Source: CAYVXE01 sp964455375
GTDB taxonomy: Bacteria > Zhuqueibacterota > Zhuqueibacteria > Oceanimicrobiales > Oceanimicrobiaceae
Length of the DNA stretch: 14,301 bases
Assembly: GCA_964455375.1 (NCBI GenBank)
Contig: CAYVXE010000107.1
Coordinates: forward strand, 1 to 14,301
Direction: 5' to 3'
Shown: piece by piece, positions 1 through 6,862 of the stretch
How positions within the stretch are numbered: the first letter of the stretch is position 1
How the letters are laid out: the number at the start of each line of letters is the position of its first letter
Made by a program: the position numbers and the translations under genes
Notes under the pieces: generated by a model
What the model was told of the DNA's origin: nothing
The model's database searches: none
Seen by the model: only the letters and a program-made list of their open reading frames with translations

Positions 1-2735
1 GAGCTCGGAATCCATGCCAGGTCGTTGCCGCGAATGCGGTCGCCGTTGATGTCATCACGGGCCATGTAGCTGAAGCCATTGCCGGAGCGTCCTTCATAGA
101 ACAGAGAGACGGTCGTGCCGAGGCCCCTGCCATAGTTTAAGGAGTAGGAAAGATCGCCAACGACGCGGTTTCTGATTTCGAAATCCGAAATCGCAGCGGT
201 TTCGCCGTTCGGATCGGCAGTTTCATTGAAGCGCCAGTTTGAAATTGCACGGCTGGAACGGCCGCTGTTGATATCGCGGGAGCGGCCAAGCGTGTACGAC
301 AGGCTGCCGAACAAGCCTTTCAGCGGGCCGCGGTTGAGCTGTTTGGTCAATCGCGCGGTCAGGAAAAGTTGGTGTCCGGCATTGGTGTTGTCCAGCAGAA
401 TGACAGTGTTGAAATTGCTGCTCGGACGCAAACCGCCGTAATCGGGACGTCCGTCCTGTGTGACGCCGACAGCCTTACCGTTGTCACCTACATTCAGGTT
501 TCTGAAAAAGACTTCGTTGATGTTCTTCGAGTAGAGAAACTCGAGGCTTCCAACCAGGCCCTTCGGCAGTTGACGGTCAATTGCCAGGTTGGTACGGAAA
601 ACCTGCGGCATCTTGAAATCTTTGTCCAGGAGAGCGATATCAGACGTCGGCACGTCACCGGCCAGATTAGGCTGGTTGTTCGGATCGGCGTTGTACTGCG
701 GCACGGTTTCGCCATTAAAGGTCGCAACATCGACGCGCGCAAAATCGACACCGGTGTTGCTGTAAGCATTGGAAAGCCACACTGCCGGCGGCAACCCGGC
801 AAAGAGACCGGCGCCACCACGAATCTGCATGGTGCGGTCTTCAGAGAGATCCATATTAAAGCCGAAGCGTGGCGACCAGAGAACGTTGCCGGTGGGCACA
901 TCGGAGGTGCTGCGGCCGAAGGCTGTCTGGAAATCAGGATTGTTGAACGGATTGTCCGGCAGCACCGGAATGTCGGCGCGCAACCCGAGAGTCACGTTCA
1001 ACTTCGGCGTCGGTTTCCACTCGTCCTGTGCATAAAAGCCAAGCTGAATATAATCCCAATTTGCGCGTGGTTTTTTGACGCCAGGTATTCTGGAAACGCT
1101 CGCGAGGTAGCGGGTTGGCCTATTTTGTGTATAGGTATCGGTGCCGGCTGCAAGTTGATCGAGGTCGACGTCGAACTCATAGGCGCCAAAGAAATCCTGG
1201 ATAAACAGATTGTTAAATGAGATGAACTCGTTGTGCGTACCCACGGTAAACGTGTGGTCGCCGGTAAAATAGTGCAGGTTGTCCGTGAATTCAAACGTGT
1301 TCTGATCCAAGGCGTTGGCCTGTGAGAAACGCTCCACTCCAAACCGGACCAACCCCAAATCCTGTCCGCCGCGCTCGAGATTCAACTGCACCTGCGGCGC
1401 CGCGCCAAACAAGGGCGATCTCTTGTCGCGAACCGTAGTGTAGGCAATGCGCGCTTCGTTGGCTTTGTTATTGCCGAACGTGCTGTTCAACTGCGCCACC
1501 AGCGAGTTGGTCGTATTGTCACGCTTGAACTGGTTGCTTTCCAGCGTGTACGTGCTGCGGCTGCGGCGGATACCGTCGTCGCGATTGCCGTCGACATAAT
1601 TCTCGCGAATCGTCAGGCGGTGTTCTTTCGACAAGTTAATATCCATCCGGGCGAAAATCTTGTTGTTGTCGGTTTGGTTGGTGAAAGGATTGAAGCCGCC
1701 CGGATTGTAGTTGTACTTGGTGTTTGAGATATCGATGATCTTCTGCATATCCTGCGCGTTGATGCCGAACTCGTTCGGCTTTCCGGAGCCCAGCAGTCCA
1801 CCGTTATCGGGTTGATTCCTGCGACCGATTTCACCGTTTACAAAGAAGAACACTTTGTCTTTGACCAGCGGGCCGCCAAACCTGAAACCAGTCTGGAAGT
1901 CATCGAAATTGGAGAAATTGCTCTTGTTTAAATCGCCGACAAACGACTCATTGCGCCCGAAGAAGTAGCCGGAGCCCTCGAAACGATTGCTGCCGCTGCG
2001 GGTGACGACGTTGATGAGACCACCGGCGAAACTGCCTGAGCGGACATCAAACGGAGCAATTTGCACCTGGAATTCCTGAATGGCATCCAGGCTGATCGGC
2101 TGCGAGTTGATGGACCCGGTGGGCGCGCCGTCGGAATTGAGACCAAAGGCGTCGTTGAGGACGGCGCCGTCAACCTGAAGGTTGTTCATGCGATTGTTTT
2201 TGCCGGCTACGCTGGTTGCTCCGCTTCCACCTGTGCCTGAAACTTGTGGTGTCAGCCTGGTGAAATCCGACACGCTTCTTGTAATGGTGGGAAGCCGTTC
2301 GATCTCCGCGGTCGTGATATTGTTCACCGTACCCGTGTTCGACGCGGTCAGAATCGCGTCCCTCTCAGCGACGGTCACAATTTCGGATAATTCAACGGCC
2401 TCTTCCACCAGCTTGAAATTGACGCGCAGGTCCTGGCCGATGGCAAGAAAAACGTTCTCCTGCTTGGCATTGTGGTAGCCGATGTAGCTGACGGTGACTG
2501 TGTAGGGGCCACCGACTTTGACACCCTGAATATTGAAGCGACCATCGCTTCTCGTTGCGGCACCGAAAACCGTCCCGGTTGGCTGATGCACAGCCACGAC
2601 ATTTGCGCCAACCAGCGCTTCGCCGTTTTGGTCGGTTACCGTGCCGTTCAAGGCTGCCGTTGTGATACCTTGTCCCAACACAAAGACAGGAACCATCATC
2701 AAAAATGATGTCATGATTAATAATTTTTTTAACAT
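1..2735 (-). CDS. Oar-like TonB-dependent outer-membrane receptor (C-terminus missing)
   Basis: This frame is open from the ATG at 2735 to the window edge, giving 911 residues with no stop codon; the C-terminal end of the barrel lies outside. A GGAGG five bases before the ATG fixes the start. Residues 1-22 form a signal peptide (MLKKLL, hydrophobic core, then GQ). Residues about 25-110 look like a carboxypeptidase-regulatory-like beta-sandwich (NGTVTD, LVGANV, SDGRFNI). Residues about 115-250 are the plug, with EIVTVAERD, VDGAVLND and GGLINVVTRSGSN. The rest is a beta-barrel rich in aromatic and Asn/Asp residues, with FYAQDEWKP and a late DDINGDRIRGNDL segment typical of Oar-type receptors. 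Family members import large ligands, or possibly export or anchor proteins, in the outer membrane using TonB energy; the ligand cannot be read here. No SusD-like partner lies within the window upstream. By eye the GC content is higher than in neighbouring genes. Confidence 0.9.
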   Translation of the reverse strand, partial: MLKKLLIMTSFLMMVPVFVLGQGITTAALNGTVTDQNGEALVGANVVAVHQPTGTVFGAATRSDGRFNIQGVKVGGPYTVTVSYIGYHNAKQENVFLAIGQDLRVNFKLVEEAVELSEIVTVAERDAILTASNTGTVNNITTAEIERLPTITRSVSDFTRLTPQVSGTGGSGATSVAGKNNRMNNLQVDGAVLNDAFGLNSDGAPTGSINSQPISLDAIQEFQVQIAPFDVRSGSFAGGLINVVTRSGSNRFEGSGYFFGRNESFVGDLNKSNFSNFDDFQTGFRFGGPLVKDKVFFFVNGEIGRRNQPDNGGLLGSGKPNEFGINAQDMQKIIDISNTKYNYNPGGFNPFTNQTDNNKIFARMDINLSKEHRLTIRENYVDGNRDDGIRRSRSTYTLESNQFKRDNTTNSLVAQLNSTFGNNKANEARIAYTTVRDKRSPLFGAAPQVQLNLERGGQDLGLVRFGVERFSQANALDQNTFEFTDNLHYFTGDHTFTVGTHNEFISFNNLFIQDFFGAYEFDVDLDQLAAGTDTYTQNRPTRYLASVSRIPGVKKPRANWDYIQLGFYAQDEWKPTPKLNVTLGLRADIPVLPDNPFNNPDFQTAFGRSTSDVPTGNVLWSPRFGFNMDLSEDRTMQIRGGAGLFAGLPPAVWLSNAYSNTGVDFARVDVATFNGETVPQYNADPNNQPNLAGDVPTSDIALLDKDFKMPQVFRTNLAIDRQLPKGLVGSLEFLYSKNINEVFFRNLNVGDNGKAVGVTQDGRPDYGGLRPSSNFNTVILLDNTNAGHQLFLTARLTKQLNRGPLKGLFGSLSYTLGRSRDINSGRSSRAISNWRFNETADPNGETAAISDFEIRNRVVGDLSYSLNYGRGLGTTVSLFYEGRSGNGFSYMARDDINGDRIRGNDLAWIPS

Positions 2736-2967
2736 ATTTTCCTCCGTTTAATTCTTTACCCTCTGTAGAATACGTAATTTCTGAAATCATTACCTTTGAA
2801 CCCTTTTTCTATTCCGTAAATTTCACCTCCTTTAATTTGATGTTTTTTAATGAGTCCGTTTAAACAGAAAAGTGAATACACCGAACATCTTAAACCGTAA
2901 TTTGATTGAAAAATATTTAATGAGATGATCGCCACTGAAAACGTATCTCTCTCATTTTGGCCTGGAA

Positions 2968-2996
2968 AATTTAATAATCTTTAAGAAATTAGTCAA
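2968..2996 (-). promoter_or_regulatory. Probable sigma70-type promoter for the receptor gene
   Basis: Read on the minus strand there is a TTGACT -35 element (2991-2996), a 17-base spacer, and a TAAATT -10 element (2968-2973). The match is five of six at -35 and four of six at -10. Transcription from here would give a 5' leader of roughly 225 bases before the receptor ATG. It is supported only by motif and spacing. Confidence 0.45.
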
Positions 2997-3057
2997 GTTT
3001 AATTTTTCCAATTAATCTTTTAGATAGTTTGTAGAATCAGGGGAAAATAGCGCAGAA

Positions 3058-3086
3058 TTGTTACAAATTCATTAAGAAAGAGTCAA
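3058..3086 (-). promoter_or_regulatory. Possible second upstream promoter (weak)
   Basis: On the minus strand a second TTGACT (3081-3086) is followed after 17 bases by TAACAA (3058-3063). The -10 match is poor. It lies just past the panD stop, 90 bases upstream of the stronger candidate, so it could be an auxiliary promoter or chance in AT-rich DNA. Confidence 0.2.
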
Positions 3087-3116
3087 GAAATGGTGAAGTT
3101 TTTTGTCGGACAGAAA

Positions 3117-3464
3117 TCACCTACTCAGATAGCGGACAAATCTGTTTTGTTTATCGACGAGAATAACTTCGGGATTTACCGGACTGGGGCTCAATTCAAA
3201 TCCAATAATGATGACTTCCTCGCCTTTTTTAATCAGGTGGGCGGCGGCACCGTTCATGCAAATGACTCCGGAGCCACGTTCCCCTTTGATGACGTAGGTT
3301 TCCAGACGAGCACCGGATGTGTTGCTGACCACAAGAACTTTTTCGTTGGGTTGGAGTCCAGCCCTTTCCATCAAATCTTCATCTACGGTCAGGCTGCCAA
3401 CATAGTCGACATTCGCTTCGGTGACAGTTGCTTTGTGGATTTTCGAACGCATAAACCAACGCAT
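3117..3464 (-). CDS. panD: Aspartate 1-decarboxylase PanD proenzyme
   Basis: PanD decarboxylates L-aspartate to beta-alanine in the cytoplasm, supplying one half of pantothenate. The 115-residue length fits the family. The proenzyme cleaves itself between Gly23 and Ser24 (YVGS motif), and the new N-terminal Ser becomes the pyruvoyl cofactor. Lys8 (SKIHK), Arg53, Tyr57 and the NGAAAH motif (Asn71) match known active-site positions. It is the last gene of the cluster, 18 bases after the panC stop. A GGAGAG sequence sits nine bases before ATG 3464, which favours this start over the internal Met5. The tetramer normally matures by itself or with a PanM/PanZ factor; no such factor gene is recognised here. 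Confidence 0.96.
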   Translation of the reverse strand: MRWFMRSKIHKATVTEANVDYVGSLTVDEDLMERAGLQPNEKVLVVSNTSGARLETYVIKGERGSGVICMNGAAAHLIKKGEEVIIIGFELSPSPVNPEVILVDKQNRFVRYLSR

Positions 3465-3482
3465 TTTAAGGATCTCTCCGGT

Positions 3483-4322
3483 TTATTCGTGTAAAAGTAT
3501 GTTGTCGATTAGGCGGACATCATCGATAAAAACGGCAAGCGAAATCAGAGCTGTTCCGAAAATTTCCGCAACCTCCTGTAGTGTTTCAATATCAGCCACA
3601 CTTGTATACTCGACTTTCGCTTTTGGTGTTTCTTGAAATATCCGGTGCATTATTGTTTTGATTTTTGTGCTGTCATGCTCTCCCTGCATGTAAGCTTCAC
3701 GGGCAGCCAGTAAAGCCCGGAACAGACAGTTGGCTTGCGCTCTGGCCTCCCCGGTCAGCCGTGCGTTGCGGGAGCTCATGGCCAGGCCGTCGGGTTCGCG
3801 TACCGTAGGGCAGGCGATGATGTGCAGGTTGAAATTCAAATCGCTGACCATTTTCCGGACCACCAGCAATTGCTGGGCATCCTTTTGTCCGAAATACGCG
3901 CGATGGGGCTGGAAAACATGAAACAATTTTGCCACCACAGTAGCCACACCTTTGAAATGCCCCGGTCGTGCGGCTCCTTCCTGGGGTTGCGTGAGATGCT
4001 CTACGGTAACATACGTCTGAAATCCCGGCGGATAAACCTGCTCAGGAGTGGGTGTCCACACCAAGTCAACCCCTTCGTTGGACAGCAAATTCAGATCGCG
4101 CTGCAGGTCGTGCGGATAGTGTTTCAGGTCATGGGCATTGTTGAATTGCATCGGGTTGACGAAAATGCTCACGCCAACTTTGTCGTTCTCTGATTTCGCT
4201 CTGCGCACCAGACTCAAATGTCCTTCATGTAAGTAGCCCATTGTAGGCACCAATCCCCAGGTTCTTTCCGGTTCCCGCCAGCGTTCCCAGCGAATATCGC
4301 TCACCTTCTCAAAGACGTTCAT
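3483..4322 (-). CDS. panC: Pantoate--beta-alanine ligase (pantothenate synthetase) PanC
   Basis: PanC joins pantoate and beta-alanine with ATP, through a pantoyl-adenylate intermediate, to give pantothenate. The 279 residues cover the whole enzyme. Visible hallmarks are PTMGYLHEGH (residues 26-35, containing the HEGH nucleotide-binding signature), SIFVNPMQF (52-60), PGHFKGV (120-126), FGQKDAQQ (144-151) and REPDGLAMSSRN (175-186, the KMSKS-like loop). The start codon overlaps the panE stop in an ATGA arrangement at 4319-4322, so translation is probably coupled to panE. panD follows after 18 bases. No odd residues were seen. Confidence 0.97.
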   Translation of the reverse strand: MNVFEKVSDIRWERWREPERTWGLVPTMGYLHEGHLSLVRRAKSENDKVGVSIFVNPMQFNNAHDLKHYPHDLQRDLNLLSNEGVDLVWTPTPEQVYPPGFQTYVTVEHLTQPQEGAARPGHFKGVATVVAKLFHVFQPHRAYFGQKDAQQLLVVRKMVSDLNFNLHIIACPTVREPDGLAMSSRNARLTGEARAQANCLFRALLAAREAYMQGEHDSTKIKTIMHRIFQETPKAKVEYTSVADIETLQEVAEIFGTALISLAVFIDDVRLIDNILLHE

Positions 4323-5287
4323 AGGTTGGCCAGGGTTTGCAACTGTTCGTAATTAAACGACCCACCGTTTTGTTTTGTTTTAACGCACTCATACAGAAAA
4401 CGGTTGATGGGTGTCGCAATTTGACGTTGTTTGGCATACTCTACTACTGCCCCTGAAATGGCGTCTATTTCCGTGGGGCGTCCGTTCAACATATCTTTCA
4501 ACATGGAAGAGTAATTGTTTGCCGTCTTTTGGCACGCTTCCTGTAGCAAGGTTTTTGAATCTAAGCCTTTTAATGACACCCCCACGCCGCGTGCAACCTG
4601 AAAGACCTCTTCGGCTGCCGCAAACAGGACATTTTTCACCAAAGAATCTTGCAGCAGGTTACCGTTCCGTACTTCCAACAACGCGGTGAGCGCATTGATT
4701 CCGGCATTGATAATTAATTTACGCCATTGTTCTTGCTGAATATCCGCAGTAAGCCAACTTTCCAGACCGGCCTGATTAAATAAACGGTTTACTTCATGTA
4801 TTGCGTTCGGTGTATCGTTTTTTTGTTCGATGGTTGTTAAACCTGTTCCCGCATGAACAACAGTACCCGGTTCGGGAACATGGGCCGCCTGTAAGGTGAT
4901 GCCGGTATATACACGTTTCTGCCCAAGAACTTCAGTGAGGCGCTCGGCATTTCCCAATCCGTTTTGCAAAGTGACTGCCACTCCATTGGGTTTTAGGATG
5001 TTGCGAATTTGTTTTGCGGTGCGTTCGGTTTGATAGCTTTTTACCAGACAAAGTGCGATGTCGGCCGCCGGTAGATCGTGCAAATTGCTGGACATTCGCA
5101 CGAATGACCGGGTTGATGTCCCATCGGGGCGTTTGAGGATTAATCCGTTTTTGCACACTTGTGTGAGATGCTCCTGCCAGTTCCCGAAAGCAAAAACATA
5201 TGTATCTCTCAAATTCGATAATGAAGCTGCAAAGAGTGAACCCAGTGCACCCACACCAAAAATCACCACATTGTTTGTCCGGGTCAT
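4319..5287 (-). CDS. panE: 2-dehydropantoate 2-reductase (ketopantoate reductase)
   Basis: PanE reduces ketopantoate to pantoate with NADPH, the second step of the pathway. Its 322 residues show the ApbA/PanE plan. The N-terminal Rossmann fold has GVGALG (11-16). VKSYQT contains Lys83, and LQNGLGN contains Asn109. The C-terminal helical domain has WRKLIINAGINALTAL with the catalytic Lys190 and Asn194. The SMLKDMLNGRPTEID segment near residues 261-275 contributes the substrate-binding Ser/Glu. The start overlaps the panB stop (ATGA, 5284-5287) and the stop overlaps panC. This location between panB and panC strongly supports ketopantoate as the substrate, since the family also contains reductases of uncertain specificity. 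Confidence 0.95.
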   Translation of the reverse strand: MTRTNNVVIFGVGALGSLFAASLSNLRDTYVFAFGNWQEHLTQVCKNGLILKRPDGTSTRSFVRMSSNLHDLPAADIALCLVKSYQTERTAKQIRNILKPNGVAVTLQNGLGNAERLTEVLGQKRVYTGITLQAAHVPEPGTVVHAGTGLTTIEQKNDTPNAIHEVNRLFNQAGLESWLTADIQQEQWRKLIINAGINALTALLEVRNGNLLQDSLVKNVLFAAAEEVFQVARGVGVSLKGLDSKTLLQEACQKTANNYSSMLKDMLNGRPTEIDAISGAVVEYAKQRQIATPINRFLYECVKTKQNGGSFNYEQLQTLANL

Positions 5288-6138
5288 TTTGTGTGTTTTT
5301 CCAAAAACTGATTGTAGGCTTGCTCTTTAACCTGAAAGCTGTGTTCCGCTGAGGGAAATGCCCCGGAATCCACGTCCTGGCAGTAGTCCGAAATAGCCTT
5401 TTTGATCACGGTTTGTAAGTCTGCATATTGTTTAACAAATTTAGGTACAAACTGCTCAAACAGTCCCAGGATGTCATGAAAAACCAGTACCTGGCCGTTG
5501 CAATGCGGCCCAGCGCCGATACCGATGGTTGGAATTTGAATGGCCTGGGTGACTGTTTGCGCCAGATTCATGGGAACGGACTCCAAAACGATGGCAAAGC
5601 AGCCGGCTTCCTGCAGGGATTTCGCGTCGTTGAGAATTTTTTCAGCCTCCGAAATGGATTTTCCCTGCATTTTGTAGCCGCCTAACTTTGTTACACTTTG
5701 GGGAGTTAAGCCGAGATGCCCCATGACCGGAATGCCGGCATCCACCATGGCCTTGACGGTTTCCACCATATATTGGCCACCTTCCAGCTTGACGGCATCC
5801 ATGTGGGCTTCTTTCAAAAAGCGTCCGGCATTGAGCATGGCATCACGGACGCCGGTTTGGTAGGAAAGGAAGGGCATGTCACCCACCAGGAAAGCGCGCC
5901 GGGTGCCGCGGGCAGCCGCTTTGCAGTGGTGCAGCATTTCTTCCATGGTAACAGTAACCGTGCTGTCATACCCCAGGACCGTCATGGCCAGGGAATCTCC
6001 CACAAGAAGGATGTCGACATCAGAAGCGTCCACCAGCCTTGCGGAGGGATAATCATACGCCGTGAGCATTTTGATGCGTTCTCCCCGCTGCTTTTTTGCT
6101 TGGATATCCGGAATCGAGGTTTTTTTTCTACTGTTCAT
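5284..6138 (-). CDS. panB: 3-methyl-2-oxobutanoate hydroxymethyltransferase PanB
   Basis: PanB transfers a hydroxymethyl group from 5,10-methylene-tetrahydrofolate to 2-ketoisovalerate, making ketopantoate: the committed step of pantothenate synthesis. The 284 residues form a complete TIM-barrel enzyme. Conserved blocks are LTAYDYPSA (25-33), VGDSLAMTVLGYDST (46-60), GDMPFLSYQ (86-94), KLEGG (117-121), GHLGLTPQ (140-147), GGYKMQGK (153-160), LESVP (185-189) and IGIGAG (205-210). By alignment with E. coli, Asp48, Asp87 and Glu119 bind the metal and Glu186 is the catalytic base. An AAGAGA stretch ten bases before the ATG is a modest ribosome site. It lies 29 bases after the mog stop and overlaps panE by four bases. 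Confidence 0.97.
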   Translation of the reverse strand: MNSRKKTSIPDIQAKKQRGERIKMLTAYDYPSARLVDASDVDILLVGDSLAMTVLGYDSTVTVTMEEMLHHCKAAARGTRRAFLVGDMPFLSYQTGVRDAMLNAGRFLKEAHMDAVKLEGGQYMVETVKAMVDAGIPVMGHLGLTPQSVTKLGGYKMQGKSISEAEKILNDAKSLQEAGCFAIVLESVPMNLAQTVTQAIQIPTIGIGAGPHCNGQVLVFHDILGLFEQFVPKFVKQYADLQTVIKKAISDYCQDVDSGAFPSAEHSFQVKEQAYNQFLEKHTK

Positions 6139-6167
6139 GCGAGCATGTCTCTTTAATTCGACAAAAC

Positions 6168-6689
6168 TTACTTATTGTTTTTGTAGATATGTTCGTTATC
6201 CTCTATCGTGCTGCCTTTCAGCACTTTAATACAATGCGGAATCACGTCTAAAATCACATCGAGGTTTTCGCGAACCCCGTTGGGACTACCGGGCAAGTTG
6301 ACGATGAGTGTTTTTTTGTATATTCCTGAGACTGCACGGGAAAGCAGTGCATGCGGTGTTTTCTCGAAACCGATTCTCCTCATGACTTCTTCAATACCCG
6401 GCACACGCCTGTCAATCACGTCGAGCGTTGCTTCCGGTGTGACATCGCTTGGAGAAAGTCCGGTGCCGCCTGTGGTTAGGATGAGGTCAGCGCTACCGGA
6501 TTCTGAAATTTGCCGCAGTTGCCTGATGATTTCGGTTTTGTCATCCGGAATAATTTTGTAAAAGACAATTTTACTGTGCAACTGTTTAACCATCTCTTTA
6601 ATCGTCTCTCCACTTGTGTCTTCTTTGCGCTCACCTTTACTGCCGCGGGTGGAAATGGTTAAAACGGCTATTTTGATTCGCTTATTCAT
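6168..6689 (-). CDS. mog: MogA/MoaB-family molybdopterin adenylyltransferase
   Basis: Members of this family activate molybdopterin by adenylylation before molybdate insertion in molybdenum cofactor synthesis. The signature is clear: LTTGGTGLSPSDVTPEA, then VPGIEEVMR, LSRAVSGI and VNLPGSP, with EDTSG near the N-terminus. I start the gene at the Met that gives MNKRIKIAVLTIST, which fits the usual family N-terminus (173 residues). The frame extends to an ATG at 6743 (191 residues), but the extra 18 codons are very AT-rich and unlike the family. Neither start has a strong ribosome site. It is the first gene of the mog-pan run, 29 bases upstream of panB, with no functional link to pantothenate known to me. 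No other molybdenum cofactor gene is in the window. Whether it is MogA (gephyrin G-like) or MoaB cannot be settled by eye. Confidence 0.88.
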   Translation of the reverse strand: MNKRIKIAVLTISTRGSKGERKEDTSGETIKEMVKQLHSKIVFYKIIPDDKTEIIRQLRQISESGSADLILTTGGTGLSPSDVTPEATLDVIDRRVPGIEEVMRRIGFEKTPHALLSRAVSGIYKKTLIVNLPGSPNGVRENLDVILDVIPHCIKVLKGSTIEDNEHIYKNNK

Positions 6690-6751
6690 TACTTCAAAGA
6701 TAATTTTTTCAAATTTGTTTGCAAGTAAATCTTTGTTGTACATTCTTTTTC

Positions 6752-6780
6752 TTGAAATTTATGTAAAGATTATGTAATAT
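6752..6780 (+). promoter_or_regulatory. Sigma70-type promoter for the M1 peptidase gene
   Basis: TTGAAA (6752-6757), a 17-base spacer and TAATAT (6775-6780) match the consensus at five of six positions in each element. It lies about 80 bases before the peptidase start at 6863, which is a normal leader length. The site also abuts the upstream end of the divergent mog gene, so regulators binding here could affect both directions. Confidence 0.65.
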
Positions 6781-6848
6781 TTTTAACAGATGCATGTACC
6801 ATTGTATTGTCTACAATTAAATCAACCTATCCCGTAACGACTTAATGC

Positions 6849-6854
6849 AGGAGA
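6849..6854 (+). promoter_or_regulatory. Ribosome binding site deciding the M1 peptidase start
   Basis: AGGAGA lies inside the reading frame just after an ATG at 6845, and eight to nine bases before the ATG at 6863. This placement makes 6863 the real start and discards the first six codons of the longer frame. The resulting protein begins MFHKKLL, a normal signal-peptide start. Confidence 0.75.
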
Positions 6855-6862
6855 CGATAGTT

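Larger units (their letters stand above)
2736..3116 (-). other. Intergenic leader region upstream of the receptor gene
   Basis: This 381-base AT-rich gap separates the end of panD from the receptor start. It holds no convincing gene. On the minus strand it contains two promoter-like TTGACT sites (listed separately), an 11-base perfect anti-Shine-Dalgarno match with no start codon after it, and the true receptor ribosome binding site (GGAGG, 2741-2745). No strong rho-independent terminator for the pantothenate operon is visible after panD, so some read-through into the receptor gene is possible. Confidence 0.6.

Noticed and set aside
1..6. SacI site (GAGCTC) exactly at the left edge, suggesting a clone end
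   Set aside because: A single six-base site can occur by chance, and nothing at the right edge mirrors it.
369..1220. A long plus-strand open frame of 283 codons opposite the receptor gene
   Set aside because: The minus-strand receptor frame is continuous, has recognisable motifs and good codon use. The plus-strand product has no ribosome site or family features and is an antisense shadow.
2392..2790. Minus-strand frame of 132 codons starting upstream of the receptor ATG
   Set aside because: It runs out of frame over the receptor start, its protein is low-complexity Arg/Gly/Cys, and the receptor frame with GGAGG explains the region.
2875..2960. Two tiny leader peptides of 12-13 codons in the receptor leader
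   Set aside because: Neither has a ribosome binding site or any attenuator-like codon run, and such short frames are expected by chance.
3735..4193. Plus-strand frame of 152 codons opposite panC
   Set aside because: panC is complete with all catalytic motifs on the other strand, so the frame is a shadow.
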